In this document: positions 18,526-27,950 of the stretch, in pieces
How the letters are laid out: each line of letters opens with the position of its first letter
Numbering within the stretch: position 1 is the stretch's first letter
Source: Rhizobium nepotum 39/7
GTDB lineage: Bacteria > Pseudomonadota > Alphaproteobacteria > Rhizobiales > Rhizobiaceae
NCBI RefSeq assembly: GCF_000949865.1
Contig: NZ_JWJH01000017.1
Span: 124,001 to 188,000 of the forward strand
Direction of reading: 5' to 3'
DNA: 64,000 nucleotides
Program-made: the position numbers and the translations under genes
The notes under the pieces: generated by a model
What the model was told of the DNA's origin: nothing
Database searches by the model: none
The model's input: the letters and a program-made list of their open reading frames with translations, nothing else

Positions 18526-19449
18526 TCATCGATCCGGTACGAAGGATTTGCCCAATGATGCCGGGGTGTTGATCAAGGTCGTGCGGCGATTATGCGAGAT
18601 GATGACCAGCACGACAATAGTGGCGAGATAGGGCAACGCCGAGAGCAATTGCGACGGCACCCCGATACCGAATGCCTGCGCATGCAATTGCCCGATGGAC
18701 ACGGCGCCGAACAGATAACCACCCGCCAGAACCCGCCATGGGCGCCAGGAGGCGAAGACGACGAGCGCGAGCGCAATCCAACCCCGCCCGGCCGACATGT
18801 TTTCCACCCATTGCGGGGTGTAGACAAGCGACAGCTGCGCACCGGCAAGACCGGCGCAGGCGCCGCCGAACATGACAGCCAGATAACGCGTGCGGATGAC
18901 GTTGATGCCAAGAGCATGGGCGGAAGCGTGACTGTCACCGATGGCGCGGATCTTGAGGCCGGCACGGCTCTTGAACAGAAACCAGCCGGTGCCGAAGACC
19001 AGCGCAACGGACATGTAGAAGATCAAATCCTGCCTAAACAGCAACGGGCCGATGAAGGGAATATCCGACAGCAGCGGAAAGACGATGGGCTGCAGCTTGA
19101 CGCCCGGCAGGCCGACGAAACTCTCGCCCAGCATGCCGGAAACACCGAGACCAAGAATGGTAAGCGCAAGACCTGTCGCCACCTGGTTGGTCACGAGTGT
19201 CAGCGTCAGGAAGCCGAACAGCAGCGAGAAAACCGCACCGGAAGCAATGCCCGCCAGAATGCCGAGATAGGGAGAACCGGTCATATGCGCGGCAGCAAAG
19301 GCGCAGACCGCACCCATGATCATCATGCCCTCAACGCCGAGATTGAGGACGCCCGAACGTTCCGCCACCAGCTCGCCGGAAGCGGCAAGGACGAGCGGCG
19401 TCGCGGCGGTAATGACGGTGAGGAGGATGGCCTGAAGCATATCCATCAT
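18526..19449 (-). CDS. ABC transporter permease (BMP/nucleoside type, second subunit)
   Basis: A 307-residue permease of the BPD_transp_2 family. The conserved ERSGVLNLGVEGMMIMGA near residues 30-47 and the SHASAHALGINVIRTRYLAV segment near 175 are the coupling-helix region seen in nucleoside and simple-sugar importers. About eight to ten membrane segments are predicted. The start overlaps the preceding permease stop by 4 bp. A second Met two codons downstream is an alternative start. It pairs with the other permease to form the heterodimeric channel. Confidence 0.92.
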   Translation of the reverse strand: MMDMLQAILLTVITAATPLVLAASGELVAERSGVLNLGVEGMMIMGAVCAFAAAHMTGSPYLGILAGIASGAVFSLLFGFLTLTLVTNQVATGLALTILGLGVSGMLGESFVGLPGVKLQPIVFPLLSDIPFIGPLLFRQDLIFYMSVALVFGTGWFLFKSRAGLKIRAIGDSHASAHALGINVIRTRYLAVMFGGACAGLAGAQLSLVYTPQWVENMSAGRGWIALALVVFASWRPWRVLAGGYLFGAVSIGQLHAQAFGIGVPSQLLSALPYLATIVVLVIISHNRRTTLINTPASLGKSFVPDR

Positions 19450-20537
19450 GCCGCTCCTTCTTTATGATGCGCCTTGCCGGCAAAGACGACCCTGATGCGA
19501 TAGAAGATCAGCGTGTCGCAGGACAGCACGAAGAACAGCATCAGCCCCTGAAACACGCGCGTCACCTTGTCCGACACGCCGATGGAAAGCTGCGCCGCCT
19601 CACCGCCGAGATAGGTCAGCGCCAGCACCAGCCCGGAGAGGATGATGCCGAGCGGATTGAGACGGCCAAGAAAGGCGACGATGATGGCCGTGAAGCCATA
19701 ACCCGGTGAAATGCTGGGCTGGAGATGGCCGATGGAGCCGGAGGCCTCCGATATGCCCGCAAGCCCCGCCAGCGCGCCGGAGAGCAGCAGCGAAAACCAG
19801 ACCATGCGGCTCGATGAGAAACCGGCGAAGCGCCCGGCCCGCGCCGATTGCCCGAGAACCGTAACCTCGAAGCCTTTCAGCATGTAGCGCATCATGAACC
19901 ACAGCGCGATGGCGGCGACGATGGCGAAAACGAAACCCCAATGCGCCCGGCCCGATGCCAGCATTTCCGGCAGGACGGCGCTGTCGTTGAAGGCTTTCGT
20001 CTGCGGAAAATTGTAGCCGCCCGGATCGCGCCAGATGCCGCGCGTCAGCCAGTCGAGAAAAAGCTGCGCGACATAGACCAGCATCAGGCTGACGAGGATT
20101 TCGTTGGTGTTGAATCTCGTCTTCAAAAGTGCGGGAATACCGGCATAAAGCGCGCCGCCAATGGCGCCCATCACCATCATCAGCGGCAGGATCAGCGGCG
20201 AATGCCAATCCGGATAAAGCACCGGCAGGATGGAACCCGTGATCGCGCCGATGGTGAATTGCCCCTCCGCGCCAATGTTCCAGTTGTTGGAGCGATAACA
20301 GATAGACAGGCCAACGCCGATCAGGATCAGCGGTGCGGCCTTGATCGCCAGTTCGTGCAGCGACCAGACTTCCAGAAGCGGCTCGACGAAAAACGCGTAG
20401 AGCGCATCGATCGGGTTTTTGCCGAGCATGGCGAACATGATGGCGCCGACGAGCAGCGTCAGCACCAGCGCCAGAAGCGGCGAAAGAAGGGTGAATAGCC
20501 TCGAAACCCCTGCCCGTTTTTCAAGCTCAATGCGCAT
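19446..20537 (-). CDS. ABC transporter permease (BMP/nucleoside type, first subunit)
   Basis: A 363-residue BPD_transp_2 permease. The segment SICYRSNNWNIGAEGQFTIG near residues 80-100 is the family signature, and GQSARAGRFAGFSSSRM near 235 corresponds to the coupling helix. It begins with a polar N-terminal stretch, unlike its partner. Its start overlaps the ATPase gene by 11 bp and its end overlaps the next permease by 4 bp, so the complex is made from one coupled message. Confidence 0.92.
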   Translation of the reverse strand: MRIELEKRAGVSRLFTLLSPLLALVLTLLVGAIMFAMLGKNPIDALYAFFVEPLLEVWSLHELAIKAAPLILIGVGLSICYRSNNWNIGAEGQFTIGAITGSILPVLYPDWHSPLILPLMMVMGAIGGALYAGIPALLKTRFNTNEILVSLMLVYVAQLFLDWLTRGIWRDPGGYNFPQTKAFNDSAVLPEMLASGRAHWGFVFAIVAAIALWFMMRYMLKGFEVTVLGQSARAGRFAGFSSSRMVWFSLLLSGALAGLAGISEASGSIGHLQPSISPGYGFTAIIVAFLGRLNPLGIILSGLVLALTYLGGEAAQLSIGVSDKVTRVFQGLMLFFVLSCDTLIFYRIRVVFAGKAHHKEGAA

Positions 20538-22095
20538 GCTGGGCGGCTCCTGACTGTGTGTGGATGCCGCCCATCAGCAGGCCGATCTTTTCAAGCGTCA
20601 TCTCTTCCACCGGATGGGCCTCAGACAGCTTTCCATCGGAAATGACCGCGATATTGGTGGCGACCTCGAAGATTTCATCGAGGTCCTGACTGATGACGAT
20701 GACGGCCGAGCCTGCCTTTGCAAGATCGACCAGCGCCTGGCGGATGCGGCTAGCAGCCCCCGCATCCACGCCCCAGGTCGGCTGGTTGACAACAAGCACT
20801 GCCGGCTGGCGATCAAGTTCGCGCCCGACGATGAATTTTTGCAGGTTGCCGCCAGACAGCGATCCGGCCAGCGGATCCGCACCGCTTTTGCGCACATCCA
20901 TGGTTTCCGATACGCGCCGCGCCGCCGCCTTGATGGCCGAACCGCGCACGATCCGCAGAAAACCGCCGGTCAGAAACGCCTTGGCATCAGAGCGCGCCCG
21001 CGCCAGCAGCAGATTGTCGGAAAGGCTCATGCCGGGAACGGCGGCGTGGCCGTGGCGTTCCTCCGGCACGAAACCAGCCCCCATCAGCCTGCGGCCATTG
21101 ATGCCAATGCGGCCGACCGGCTTGCCACGCAGATGGATGGCATCGTTGTTATAGACCGGATATTCGCCGGAGAGCGCGTCGAACAGCTCGCCCTGGCCGT
21201 TTCCGGCCACACCGGCAATCGCCAGCACTTCACCGGCACGCACATTCATGGAAATCGATTTCAACGCCACGGCAAAGGGCGTGCGCGGCGCGACGGAAAG
21301 CCCCATGACTTCGATCTGCGGCTGGCCAAGCGCTTCACCCGTCGGCCGCGACACGCTTGCGACATCGCTGCCCACCATCATGCGCGCCAGAGACGCAGGG
21401 GTTTCCTTGCGCGGATCGCAGGCGCCCGTCACCTTGCCATGGCGCAGAACGGTGGCGCGATCACAGATGCGCTGCACCTCTTCCAGTCGGTGGCTGATAT
21501 AAAGCACGGAACGGCCTTCGGCTTTCAGCTTCGCCAGCGTCTCGAACAGCTTGTCCGCCTCCTGCGGCGTCAGCACCGATGTCGGTTCGTCGAGAATGAT
21601 GAGGCGCGGGTTCTGCAACAGGGCTCGCACGATCTCGATCCGCTGGCGCTCGCCGACCGAAAGATCGGCCACATGGGCTTGAGGATCGAGCGGCAGGCCA
21701 TAGGCGCGCGAAAGCTGTTCCGCTTCCTTGGCTATTTCCTTCAGTGAAATTTTCGGATCGAGGGACAGGGCAATGTTTTCAGCAACCGTCAGCGCCTCGA
21801 ACAGGGAGAAATGCTGGAAAACCATGCCGATGCCGAGCTTTCTGGCCTCGCTTGGCGAACCGATGAAAACCGGTTGGCCCTGCCAGACTATATCACCCTC
21901 GGATGGCGAGAGGACGCCGAACAGCATCTTGACGAGCGTGGATTTGCCCGCGCCGTTTTCACCCAGAAGCGCGTGGATTTCGCCCGGCGCTATATCGAGG
22001 TCGATGCCGTTGCATGCGGCGAAATTGCCGAACAGCTTGGTCAGCTTGCGAACGGACAGGAGAGGCACGGCCTCCGGCGCCAAAGTTCCAGTCAC
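20527..22095 (-). CDS. ABC transporter ATP-binding protein with two nucleotide-binding domains
   Basis: A 522-residue fused ATPase of the simple-sugar/nucleoside importer class. The first domain has Walker A GENGAGKST (about residues 43-51), signature LSVGERQRIEI (about 145) and Walker B LIILDEPTS. The second domain is degenerate at Walker A (GVAGNGQGELFDALSG, about 295), as is normal for this class, with signature LSGGNLQKFIVGREL near 415. The start is GTG, preceded by GAGAGAGGGAATTC. It is the first gene of the importer operon, with 199 bp of upstream sequence shared with no other start. Confidence 0.95.
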   Translation of the reverse strand: MTGTLAPEAVPLLSVRKLTKLFGNFAACNGIDLDIAPGEIHALLGENGAGKSTLVKMLFGVLSPSEGDIVWQGQPVFIGSPSEARKLGIGMVFQHFSLFEALTVAENIALSLDPKISLKEIAKEAEQLSRAYGLPLDPQAHVADLSVGERQRIEIVRALLQNPRLIILDEPTSVLTPQEADKLFETLAKLKAEGRSVLYISHRLEEVQRICDRATVLRHGKVTGACDPRKETPASLARMMVGSDVASVSRPTGEALGQPQIEVMGLSVAPRTPFAVALKSISMNVRAGEVLAIAGVAGNGQGELFDALSGEYPVYNNDAIHLRGKPVGRIGINGRRLMGAGFVPEERHGHAAVPGMSLSDNLLLARARSDAKAFLTGGFLRIVRGSAIKAAARRVSETMDVRKSGADPLAGSLSGGNLQKFIVGRELDRQPAVLVVNQPTWGVDAGAASRIRQALVDLAKAGSAVIVISQDLDEIFEVATNIAVISDGKLSEAHPVEEMTLEKIGLLMGGIHTQSGAAQHAH

Positions 22096-22294
22096 GAATT
22101 CCCTCTCTCACCGGCCACCCATGCTTTCTGCGAAGCACTTCAGCGACCGTAGTCATTGTTCCCAATCACCGGGCAACGCGTATGCAATGCCGTATGATCA
22201 TGATTTATTGATAACTGTTTTGCTGCTGCGCACAACTGAAAAAGACGCCGCTTAAATGCAATTTGCACAAGCAATAAACGGCTTTACCTTTTTC

Positions 22295-23020
22295 TTATTT
22301 CGCGCCGAGCGAAGGGAAAAACTGCAATATTCCGCCGATGCAGTAAAGATAGATGCCACTCGCCACAAATGCGATCACGGCCCAGGTCGGGGTTGCGAAA
22401 TGCATCAGCAGCGCATAACCGCCAAGCGCGCACCACACGAACACAACAGCCAGATTGAGCGGCCGCAATCGCTTCACCCGCACCGGATGCAGGAAATTGA
22501 TCGGCAGAAACGTCAGGAACACCGAAAACGTCACGACGGTCATGGCCGTGGTGGCGCTGGCATCCATGACGAACAATGTGAAAACCACCATGTTCCAGAC
22601 CACCGGAAAGCCGGAGAAGAAATATTCATCCGTCTTCATGCCCATATCGGCGTAATAGATGGCGCTCGACACCACGATCATACCGGCAGCAACAAAGGAT
22701 AGCGGCTCGCCGATCATGCCGCTCTGGTAAAGGGCGAAGGCGGGCAACAGCACATAGGTCACGTAGTCGATGATGTTGTCGAGCGTGTCGCCGGACCAGT
22801 TGGGCAGAACTTCCTTCACCCGAACCTTGCGGGCAATGGGTCCATCGATACCATCGACCAGAAGGGCAAGCCCCAGCCACCAGAACATATCGACGAACCG
22901 ATGTTCGGAAGCGGCGACGACGCCGAGAAAAGCCAGAAACGACCCGGACGCAGTCAAAATATGAACGGAAAAGGCGCGGATTTCCGCGTAGGGAACACGC
23001 TTATAGTTGAAAATTTTCAT
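22295..23020 (-). CDS. pcs: Phosphatidylcholine synthase
   Basis: A 241-residue integral membrane CDP-alcohol phosphotransferase. The motif DG-x2-AR-x(n)-G-x3-D-x3-D is present as DGPIAR, then SGDTLDNIID (about residues 57-87). About eight membrane segments are predicted. Length and sequence pattern match rhizobial Pcs, which condenses choline with CDP-diacylglycerol at the inner membrane. This activity is typical of plant- and animal-associated alphaproteobacteria. It is monocistronic and divergent from the monooxygenase gene at 23231. Confidence 0.93.
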   Translation of the reverse strand: MKIFNYKRVPYAEIRAFSVHILTASGSFLAFLGVVAASEHRFVDMFWWLGLALLVDGIDGPIARKVRVKEVLPNWSGDTLDNIIDYVTYVLLPAFALYQSGMIGEPLSFVAAGMIVVSSAIYYADMGMKTDEYFFSGFPVVWNMVVFTLFVMDASATTAMTVVTFSVFLTFLPINFLHPVRVKRLRPLNLAVVFVWCALGGYALLMHFATPTWAVIAFVASGIYLYCIGGILQFFPSLGAK

Positions 23021-23230
23021 GGTCAGCGTCTGCGCCCCGCTTTTTCATCCGCCCTGTTCACTCCGGTATGCGGCCATTCACCACGCTTTGCAACCGGCTG
23101 ATCTGGCTTATCCTAAGACTAATATAACGGCACAACCAGGCAATGTTTACGCCGGGATGTTCCAGCGCCCAAGTGGATTTACCCGCGCAAAGCCACTATG
23201 ATGCATTCGAAATAACAACGGATCAGGACC

Positions 23231-24439
23231 ATGAGACACTTCGATATCGCCATCACCGGTGCGGGACTTGCGGGCCAGATCGCGGCCATCGCGCTTGCGC
23301 GGGCGGGCCGTCACGTGGCGCTCGTCGCGCCTTCCAGCGAAAAGAAGGACCGGCGCACCACGGCGTTGATGGACCAGTCCATCCGCTTCATGGACCGCCT
23401 TGGTCTGTGGTCGCGCATAGCACCTGCCGCAGCCCGTCTTTCCACCATGCAGATCATCGACGGTACCGACCGCCTGCTGCGTGCGCCGACCGTACAGTTC
23501 CGTTCCTCCGAAATCGGGCTCGACGCCTTCGGCTGGAACATTCCCAATGAGGCGCTGCTGGGTGTGCTTGGCGAAGCGGTTGAGCAGGAACACAATATTA
23601 CCCGCCTCGACACCACCGCCGAGACGATCGATATCGGCAACGACCGCGTATCGGTAACGCTTGGCGACGGAGAAACCCTGTCGGCCGATTTCCTGATCGG
23701 CGCGGATGGCAGGAAATCGATGGTGCGGGATGCTGCCGGCATCGGCGTCAAATCCTGGTCCTATCCGCAGACGGCCATCGTCTTGAACTTCAGCCATAGC
23801 CGGCCGCACGGCAATGTCTCGACCGAATTCCATACGCCTACGGGTCCCTTCACGCAGGTTCCCCTGCCCGGCGACCGCTCCAGCCTTGTCTGGGTTGTGA
23901 CCCCGGCGCAAGCGGAGGAGCTGACGGCGCTGCCGCTTGAGGCTCTGGGCCTCCGGATAGAGGAGCGCATGCAATCCATGCTCGGTGCCGTTACCGTGGA
24001 GAACAGCGTGCAGGCATGGCCGCTTTCTTCCATGACGGCGCACCGCTTCGGCAAGGGTCGCGTGGCCTTGATCGGCGAGGCAGCGCATGGCTTCCCGCCC
24101 ATCGGCGCGCAGGGACTGAACCTCAGCCTGCGCGACATTATTGCGCTGACGGAACTGCTGGGCGCGGTCTCCGACCGCCCGATTGCAGCGGACGCCGGAA
24201 GCAGCTTCGACCGCAAGCGGCGGGCGGATGTCTATACCCGCACCCTCAGCGTCGATCTCCTCAACCGGTCGCTGCTTTCGGACCTGCTGCCGATACAGAT
24301 GGCGCGCGCGGCGGGCCTGCATGTCCTCTCCGGCATCGGCACGCTTAGAAGCATGGTCATGCGCGAAGGCATCGAGCCGGGACGCGGGTTGAAGGCCCTG
24401 CCCTCGCTCCTGTTCGCCAGCTTCAAAAAGGCTGGATGA
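23231..24439 (+). CDS. FAD-dependent UbiH/VisC/Coq6-type monooxygenase
   Basis: A 402-residue flavoprotein. The FAD-binding motif GAGLAGQIAAIALARAG is at residues 10-26, the second motif DFLIGADGRKS near 155-165, and the third GRVALIGEAAHGFPPIGAQG near 275-295. It lacks a signal peptide and probably works at the membrane face in ubiquinone ring hydroxylation. Alphaproteobacteria use one to three related enzymes (UbiH, UbiL, UbiM), so the ring position it attacks cannot be assigned from sequence alone. It converges on the AEC carrier gene, overlapping it by 17 bp. Confidence 0.87.
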   Translation: MRHFDIAITGAGLAGQIAAIALARAGRHVALVAPSSEKKDRRTTALMDQSIRFMDRLGLWSRIAPAAARLSTMQIIDGTDRLLRAPTVQFRSSEIGLDAFGWNIPNEALLGVLGEAVEQEHNITRLDTTAETIDIGNDRVSVTLGDGETLSADFLIGADGRKSMVRDAAGIGVKSWSYPQTAIVLNFSHSRPHGNVSTEFHTPTGPFTQVPLPGDRSSLVWVVTPAQAEELTALPLEALGLRIEERMQSMLGAVTVENSVQAWPLSSMTAHRFGKGRVALIGEAAHGFPPIGAQGLNLSLRDIIALTELLGAVSDRPIAADAGSSFDRKRRADVYTRTLSVDLLNRSLLSDLLPIQMARAAGLHVLSGIGTLRSMVMREGIEPGRGLKALPSLLFASFKKAG

Positions 24440-25361
24440 AATAAACCACGCCCGTCAGCGTGAAGACCGAAAGCACCGTCGAGATCAGGATCGTCGCCGA
24501 CGCCCTCTCCTGCCAGACGTGATATTGCTGGCCGATGACGAAAACATTCGTCGCGGTCGGCAAGGCGGCAAGCAGCACGGCGGAATAGATCCACACCGGC
24601 TCGAACCGCCCCAGCGACGAGAGCACGAGATAGGCGGCAAGCGGATGCAAAATAAGCTTTGCCGGCACGATATAGCTGATTTCCACCGGCACCCGTTTCA
24701 TGGGCCGCAACGCCAGCGTCACGCCCATGGCAAACAGCGCGCAGGGTGCCGCCGATTGCGCCAGATAATCCACCAGCCGCTGCACCGCCTCCGGCGGCTG
24801 CCATGACAGCGAAGCGGCCAGAAAACCGGCAATTACCGACACGATAAACGGATGGGTAATGACCTTGCGCGCCACATCCAGCGCAAGCCTTGGCGGGGAA
24901 CGCTTGTCGCCGCCCGCAACCGCCATCATCGCCGGTGCGACGATGAAATGGGCGGCGTTTTCGAGACACACGATCAGTGCTACGGGCACCGCCGCTTTTT
25001 CTCCGAGCGCCAGCAGTGCAAGCCCCGGCCCCATATAACCAATATTGCCGTAGCTTGCCGCGAAACTCTGGATCGTCGTTTCCGCAAGGCTGTTTTTGCG
25101 CACGAACCGGCCGATCAAAAACACCAGCAGGAAAATGCCGTAGGTGCAGGCAAGACTGGCGGCGACGAAATCCATACGCGCCAGCTCTTCCACCGGCGTT
25201 TTCGACACCAGCTTGAAAAACAGCGCCGGAAGCGCCGCATAGATGATGAAGGTATTCAGCCAGCCCATCGCCTCGACCGGCTGTTTTGTTATGCGTGCCG
25301 CGCCGTAGCCGATGAAGATAAGGCCGAAAAACGGCAGAAGCATTCCAACGATATCGGTCAC
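24423..25361 (-). CDS. AEC-family (auxin efflux carrier-like) transporter
   Basis: A 312-residue membrane protein with about ten predicted helices and the AEC pattern: N-terminal LLPFFGLIFIGYGAARI, a central cytoplasmic loop, and a C-terminal block with LLAALPTATNVFVIGQQY. The last segment is a well-conserved family signature. Known bacterial members move organic acids such as malate or malonate; the substrate here is undetermined. It lies 28 bp after ccdA on the same strand and its 3' end overlaps the convergent monooxygenase gene. Confidence 0.87.
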   Translation of the reverse strand: MTDIVGMLLPFFGLIFIGYGAARITKQPVEAMGWLNTFIIYAALPALFFKLVSKTPVEELARMDFVAASLACTYGIFLLVFLIGRFVRKNSLAETTIQSFAASYGNIGYMGPGLALLALGEKAAVPVALIVCLENAAHFIVAPAMMAVAGGDKRSPPRLALDVARKVITHPFIVSVIAGFLAASLSWQPPEAVQRLVDYLAQSAAPCALFAMGVTLALRPMKRVPVEISYIVPAKLILHPLAAYLVLSSLGRFEPVWIYSAVLLAALPTATNVFVIGQQYHVWQERASATILISTVLSVFTLTGVVYFIQPF

Positions 25362-25389
25362 GATCTTTCCCCCTACGTCTGCGGGAGGC

Positions 25390-26136
25390 TTAGCCGATTT
25401 TCATCAGGATCGGAAAGGTCTCCTGGAACCAGATCGCCACATTGGTGATAAAACCGGACATGAAGGCGAGACCGGTGAGCACCAGCAGCACACCCATAAG
25501 CTTTTCCACAAGGCCGAGATGGCGGCGGAAGCGGACGAGGAAACGCATGAACGAACCGGAAAACGCCGCAGCGATCCAGAACGGCACCGCAAGACCGAGC
25601 GAATAGACCGCAAGCAGCATCGCCCCATCGCCAACCGTCTCGCGCGACGCGGCGACACCGAGGATTGCACCGAGAACCGGGCCGATGCAGGGCGTCCAGC
25701 CGAAGGCGAAGGCAAGGCCCATGACGTAGGCGCCGGAAAGCGTGGCCGGTTTACCCCCGCTCTGAAACCGCGCCTCGCGCGAAAACAGGCCGATGCGGAA
25801 AACACCGAGAAAATTGAGACCCATCAGAATGATGATGAACCCGCCGATCTTGGCGAGAATATCGAGGTTCTGGCGCAAAAGCGTGCCGACCGTCGAAGCG
25901 CCCGCGCCCAGCGCCACAAAGACCGTCGCGAAACCGAGCGTGAAGAAGAAAGCCGAAAAGAGCACGGCCTTGCGGATCTCCGGTCGCGGCGCGGTCTCCT
26001 CCGTCCTGAACTGCTCGACCGAAACACCTGCCATGTAGCAAAGATAGGGTGGCACCAGCGGCAGGACGCAGGGCGACAGAAACGAAAGAGCGCCGGCCAG
26101 AAGCGCGCTGAACAGGGAAATATCGGCAATCGACAA
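25390..26136 (-). CDS. ccdA: Cytochrome c biogenesis protein CcdA
   Basis: A 248-residue, six-helix membrane protein that carries electrons from cytoplasmic thioredoxin to periplasmic thiol-disulfide proteins in cytochrome c maturation. Hallmarks are GALSFLSPCVLPLVPPYLCYMAG near residues 15-37, containing the first redox Cys and paired prolines, and FGWTPCIGPVLGAILG near 150, containing the second. It lies upstream of the AEC gene on the same strand. Confidence 0.94.
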   Translation of the reverse strand: MSIADISLFSALLAGALSFLSPCVLPLVPPYLCYMAGVSVEQFRTEETAPRPEIRKAVLFSAFFFTLGFATVFVALGAGASTVGTLLRQNLDILAKIGGFIIILMGLNFLGVFRIGLFSREARFQSGGKPATLSGAYVMGLAFAFGWTPCIGPVLGAILGVAASRETVGDGAMLLAVYSLGLAVPFWIAAAFSGSFMRFLVRFRRHLGLVEKLMGVLLVLTGLAFMSGFITNVAIWFQETFPILMKIG

Positions 26137-26422
26137 GAAAGAACTCCGGATCCCGCAAAGCCCACCGCGATTCTTGAGAGATTCGCCGGCGCCTCACGCT
26201 TTCATTTTCGCGCATGTCATTGCCGCAAAACGATTTCACCCGTTTGCCCGACATGTCTGAAGCAGCTTTTATCCCCAGCCACCCCCTCTCTCCAATCACC
26301 TTTTCGGGGGTGCGACAAAAAAAACCGGATTGATTGTAGAAAGCGCTTTTTTTGGGTTGACCGAACGGGTCGCTCTACCTATGTTCCGCGCACTTCCGAA
26401 GGGCAACCAAGCCCCGACATGG

Positions 26423-26498
26423 GAGAGCGTAGCTCAGCCGGTAGAGCAACTGACTTTTAATCAGTAGGTCCAGGGTTCGAATCCCTGCGCTCTCACCA
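26423..26498 (+). tRNA. tRNA-Lys(TTT)
   Basis: A cloverleaf can be drawn by hand: acceptor GAGAGCG/CGCTCTC, anticodon stem ACTGA/TCAGT with loop CTTTTAA (anticodon TTT), T stem CAGGG/CCCTG with TTCGAAT loop, and encoded CCA. The total is 76 nt. It is followed directly by an AT-richer gap and then the AsnB/NadE operon. Confidence 0.98.
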
Positions 26499-26825
26499 AA
26501 AATCCCAATAAAAATCAATTAACTACCAGAGTTTTAAGACTTTGTACGGCCGATAAATGTCGCACAAGTCGCACGCGGTTTTTTGCCTTTTCGAGGGGCT
26601 TTCCACGCGCCCACCGCATCAACCTCGAAATAACGAGATCCAAAATCTCCATTGCGCTTGCGCCAGCAAGGAGTGCGTCCGCATTCATCGTCGCGATGGT
26701 ATCGATGACAAGCCCGTTTCAGTTGAAAAATTATCAGGTATATAACCTCTGGTTAACGCGACCGTGGCAAAATAAACGCAATATAATTATCGACTAAAAC
26801 AACAATCCGGCAAGAAACGGCGAGT
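26499..26825. other. Gap between tRNA-Lys and the AsnB operon; possible operon promoter
   Basis: A 327-bp stretch with no convincing gene. One 62-codon open frame (26557-26745) has no family resemblance and is not called. The right half is AT-rich and contains TATAAT at 26782-26787, 39 bp before the first operon ATG, a plausible -10 element. No good -35 hexamer sits at 17 bp spacing. No copy of the tRNA 3' end was seen. Confidence 0.4.
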
Positions 26826-27950
26826 ATGTCTGAAGTACGTTCATTTGTTGCGGACGATCTCGGGTCCGTGGCCGAGATGTTTCACCGCAATCTTCGGAAG
26901 AAGAACGATGCCGCAACGGATGACCTGCGGGCGTATTTGCGCACCCTCTTCCTCGAAAATAAGAGTATCCATCAGGATATTCGCTCCAAGGTCTATATAC
27001 GCGAAGACGGGCGCGTTTCCGGATTTCTTGGCGTGTTACCCGTAGCGATGGAGCTTCGCGACCGCCAGATCGAGGCTGCTGTCTGCTCTTCCTTTGTCGC
27101 TGAAGACCGCGAGACCGACCCCTTTGCCGGCGCGCGCCTGTTGCGCGAAGTTCTGGCAGGTCCGCAGGAACTTACTTTCGGCGAGACAATCAATGACGTT
27201 TCCACCGAAATGTGGAAGACGATGCGCGGCCAGATGCTGGCGCCATACAGCCTTGATTGGCTGAGGGTTTTGCGTCCCGCTTCATTCGGACTCGAGATTG
27301 CCACCTCGCGTTTTTCAGGCGGATTGCGTGTGCTGTCGCCATTTGGCAAGTTCATCGACAAATCTATTCTATCGCGCGTGAGCAGACGGGCGTTATCCTA
27401 TTATGTACCACTTCCTGACAGGGCCGACAGCTTTACCGACGAGGCGGCTGGAGATGCCGAATTCGCTCGTCTGGCGTGTGATCTCGTCAGGAATTTTCCG
27501 CTGCATCCCGTATGGAGCGAGGAAAACCTGCTGACGATGCTTCATCACGCCAAGCGCAAGCGCCTGCATGGCGAAGCGGTTCAGCGGATCGTGAAAAACA
27601 AGGGCGACAGGCCTGTCGGGCTTTTTCTCTATCACGGAGATTCAGGCGGCGTTGGCCGCACGGTGCAGATCATGGCCGTGCCGGGACAGGAGCAGATCGT
27701 CATCGACCGGTTGATCCGCAATGCCTTCGATCGTGGTCTCGTTGCGATCAGAGGTCGCACCCAACCGGCGCTTTTACAGGCGATGATTGGACGAAAATGC
27801 ATGTTCTTGCATGCCTCTTCGACAATCGTTCACTCGCGTGATCCTGACCTCGTCAAGGCCGCGACAGATGGAACGGCGTTTTTCAACGGCCTGTGCGGTG
27901 AAAGCTGGACCCGACTCATCGGCGACAGTTTCGATGAGGCAGGCACATAA
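26826..27950 (+). CDS. GNAT-like acyltransferase, first gene of the AsnB/ACP/NadE operon
   Basis: A 374-residue protein. Residues about 1-150 look like a GNAT fold (SEVRSFVADDLGSVAEMFHRN at the start, then a strand with KVYIREDGRVSGFLGVLPV). A second GNAT-like half spans about 260-345 (RPVGLFLYHGDSGG, then IVIDRLIRNAFDRGLVAIRG). A clean acetyl-CoA loop of the Q/RxxGxG/A type is not obvious, so catalysis is not certain. It may transfer an acyl group from the operon's carrier protein instead of from CoA; that is inference. Its stop codon overlaps the asnB start (TAATG). Confidence 0.6.
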   Translation: MSEVRSFVADDLGSVAEMFHRNLRKKNDAATDDLRAYLRTLFLENKSIHQDIRSKVYIREDGRVSGFLGVLPVAMELRDRQIEAAVCSSFVAEDRETDPFAGARLLREVLAGPQELTFGETINDVSTEMWKTMRGQMLAPYSLDWLRVLRPASFGLEIATSRFSGGLRVLSPFGKFIDKSILSRVSRRALSYYVPLPDRADSFTDEAAGDAEFARLACDLVRNFPLHPVWSEENLLTMLHHAKRKRLHGEAVQRIVKNKGDRPVGLFLYHGDSGGVGRTVQIMAVPGQEQIVIDRLIRNAFDRGLVAIRGRTQPALLQAMIGRKCMFLHASSTIVHSRDPDLVKAATDGTAFFNGLCGESWTRLIGDSFDEAGT

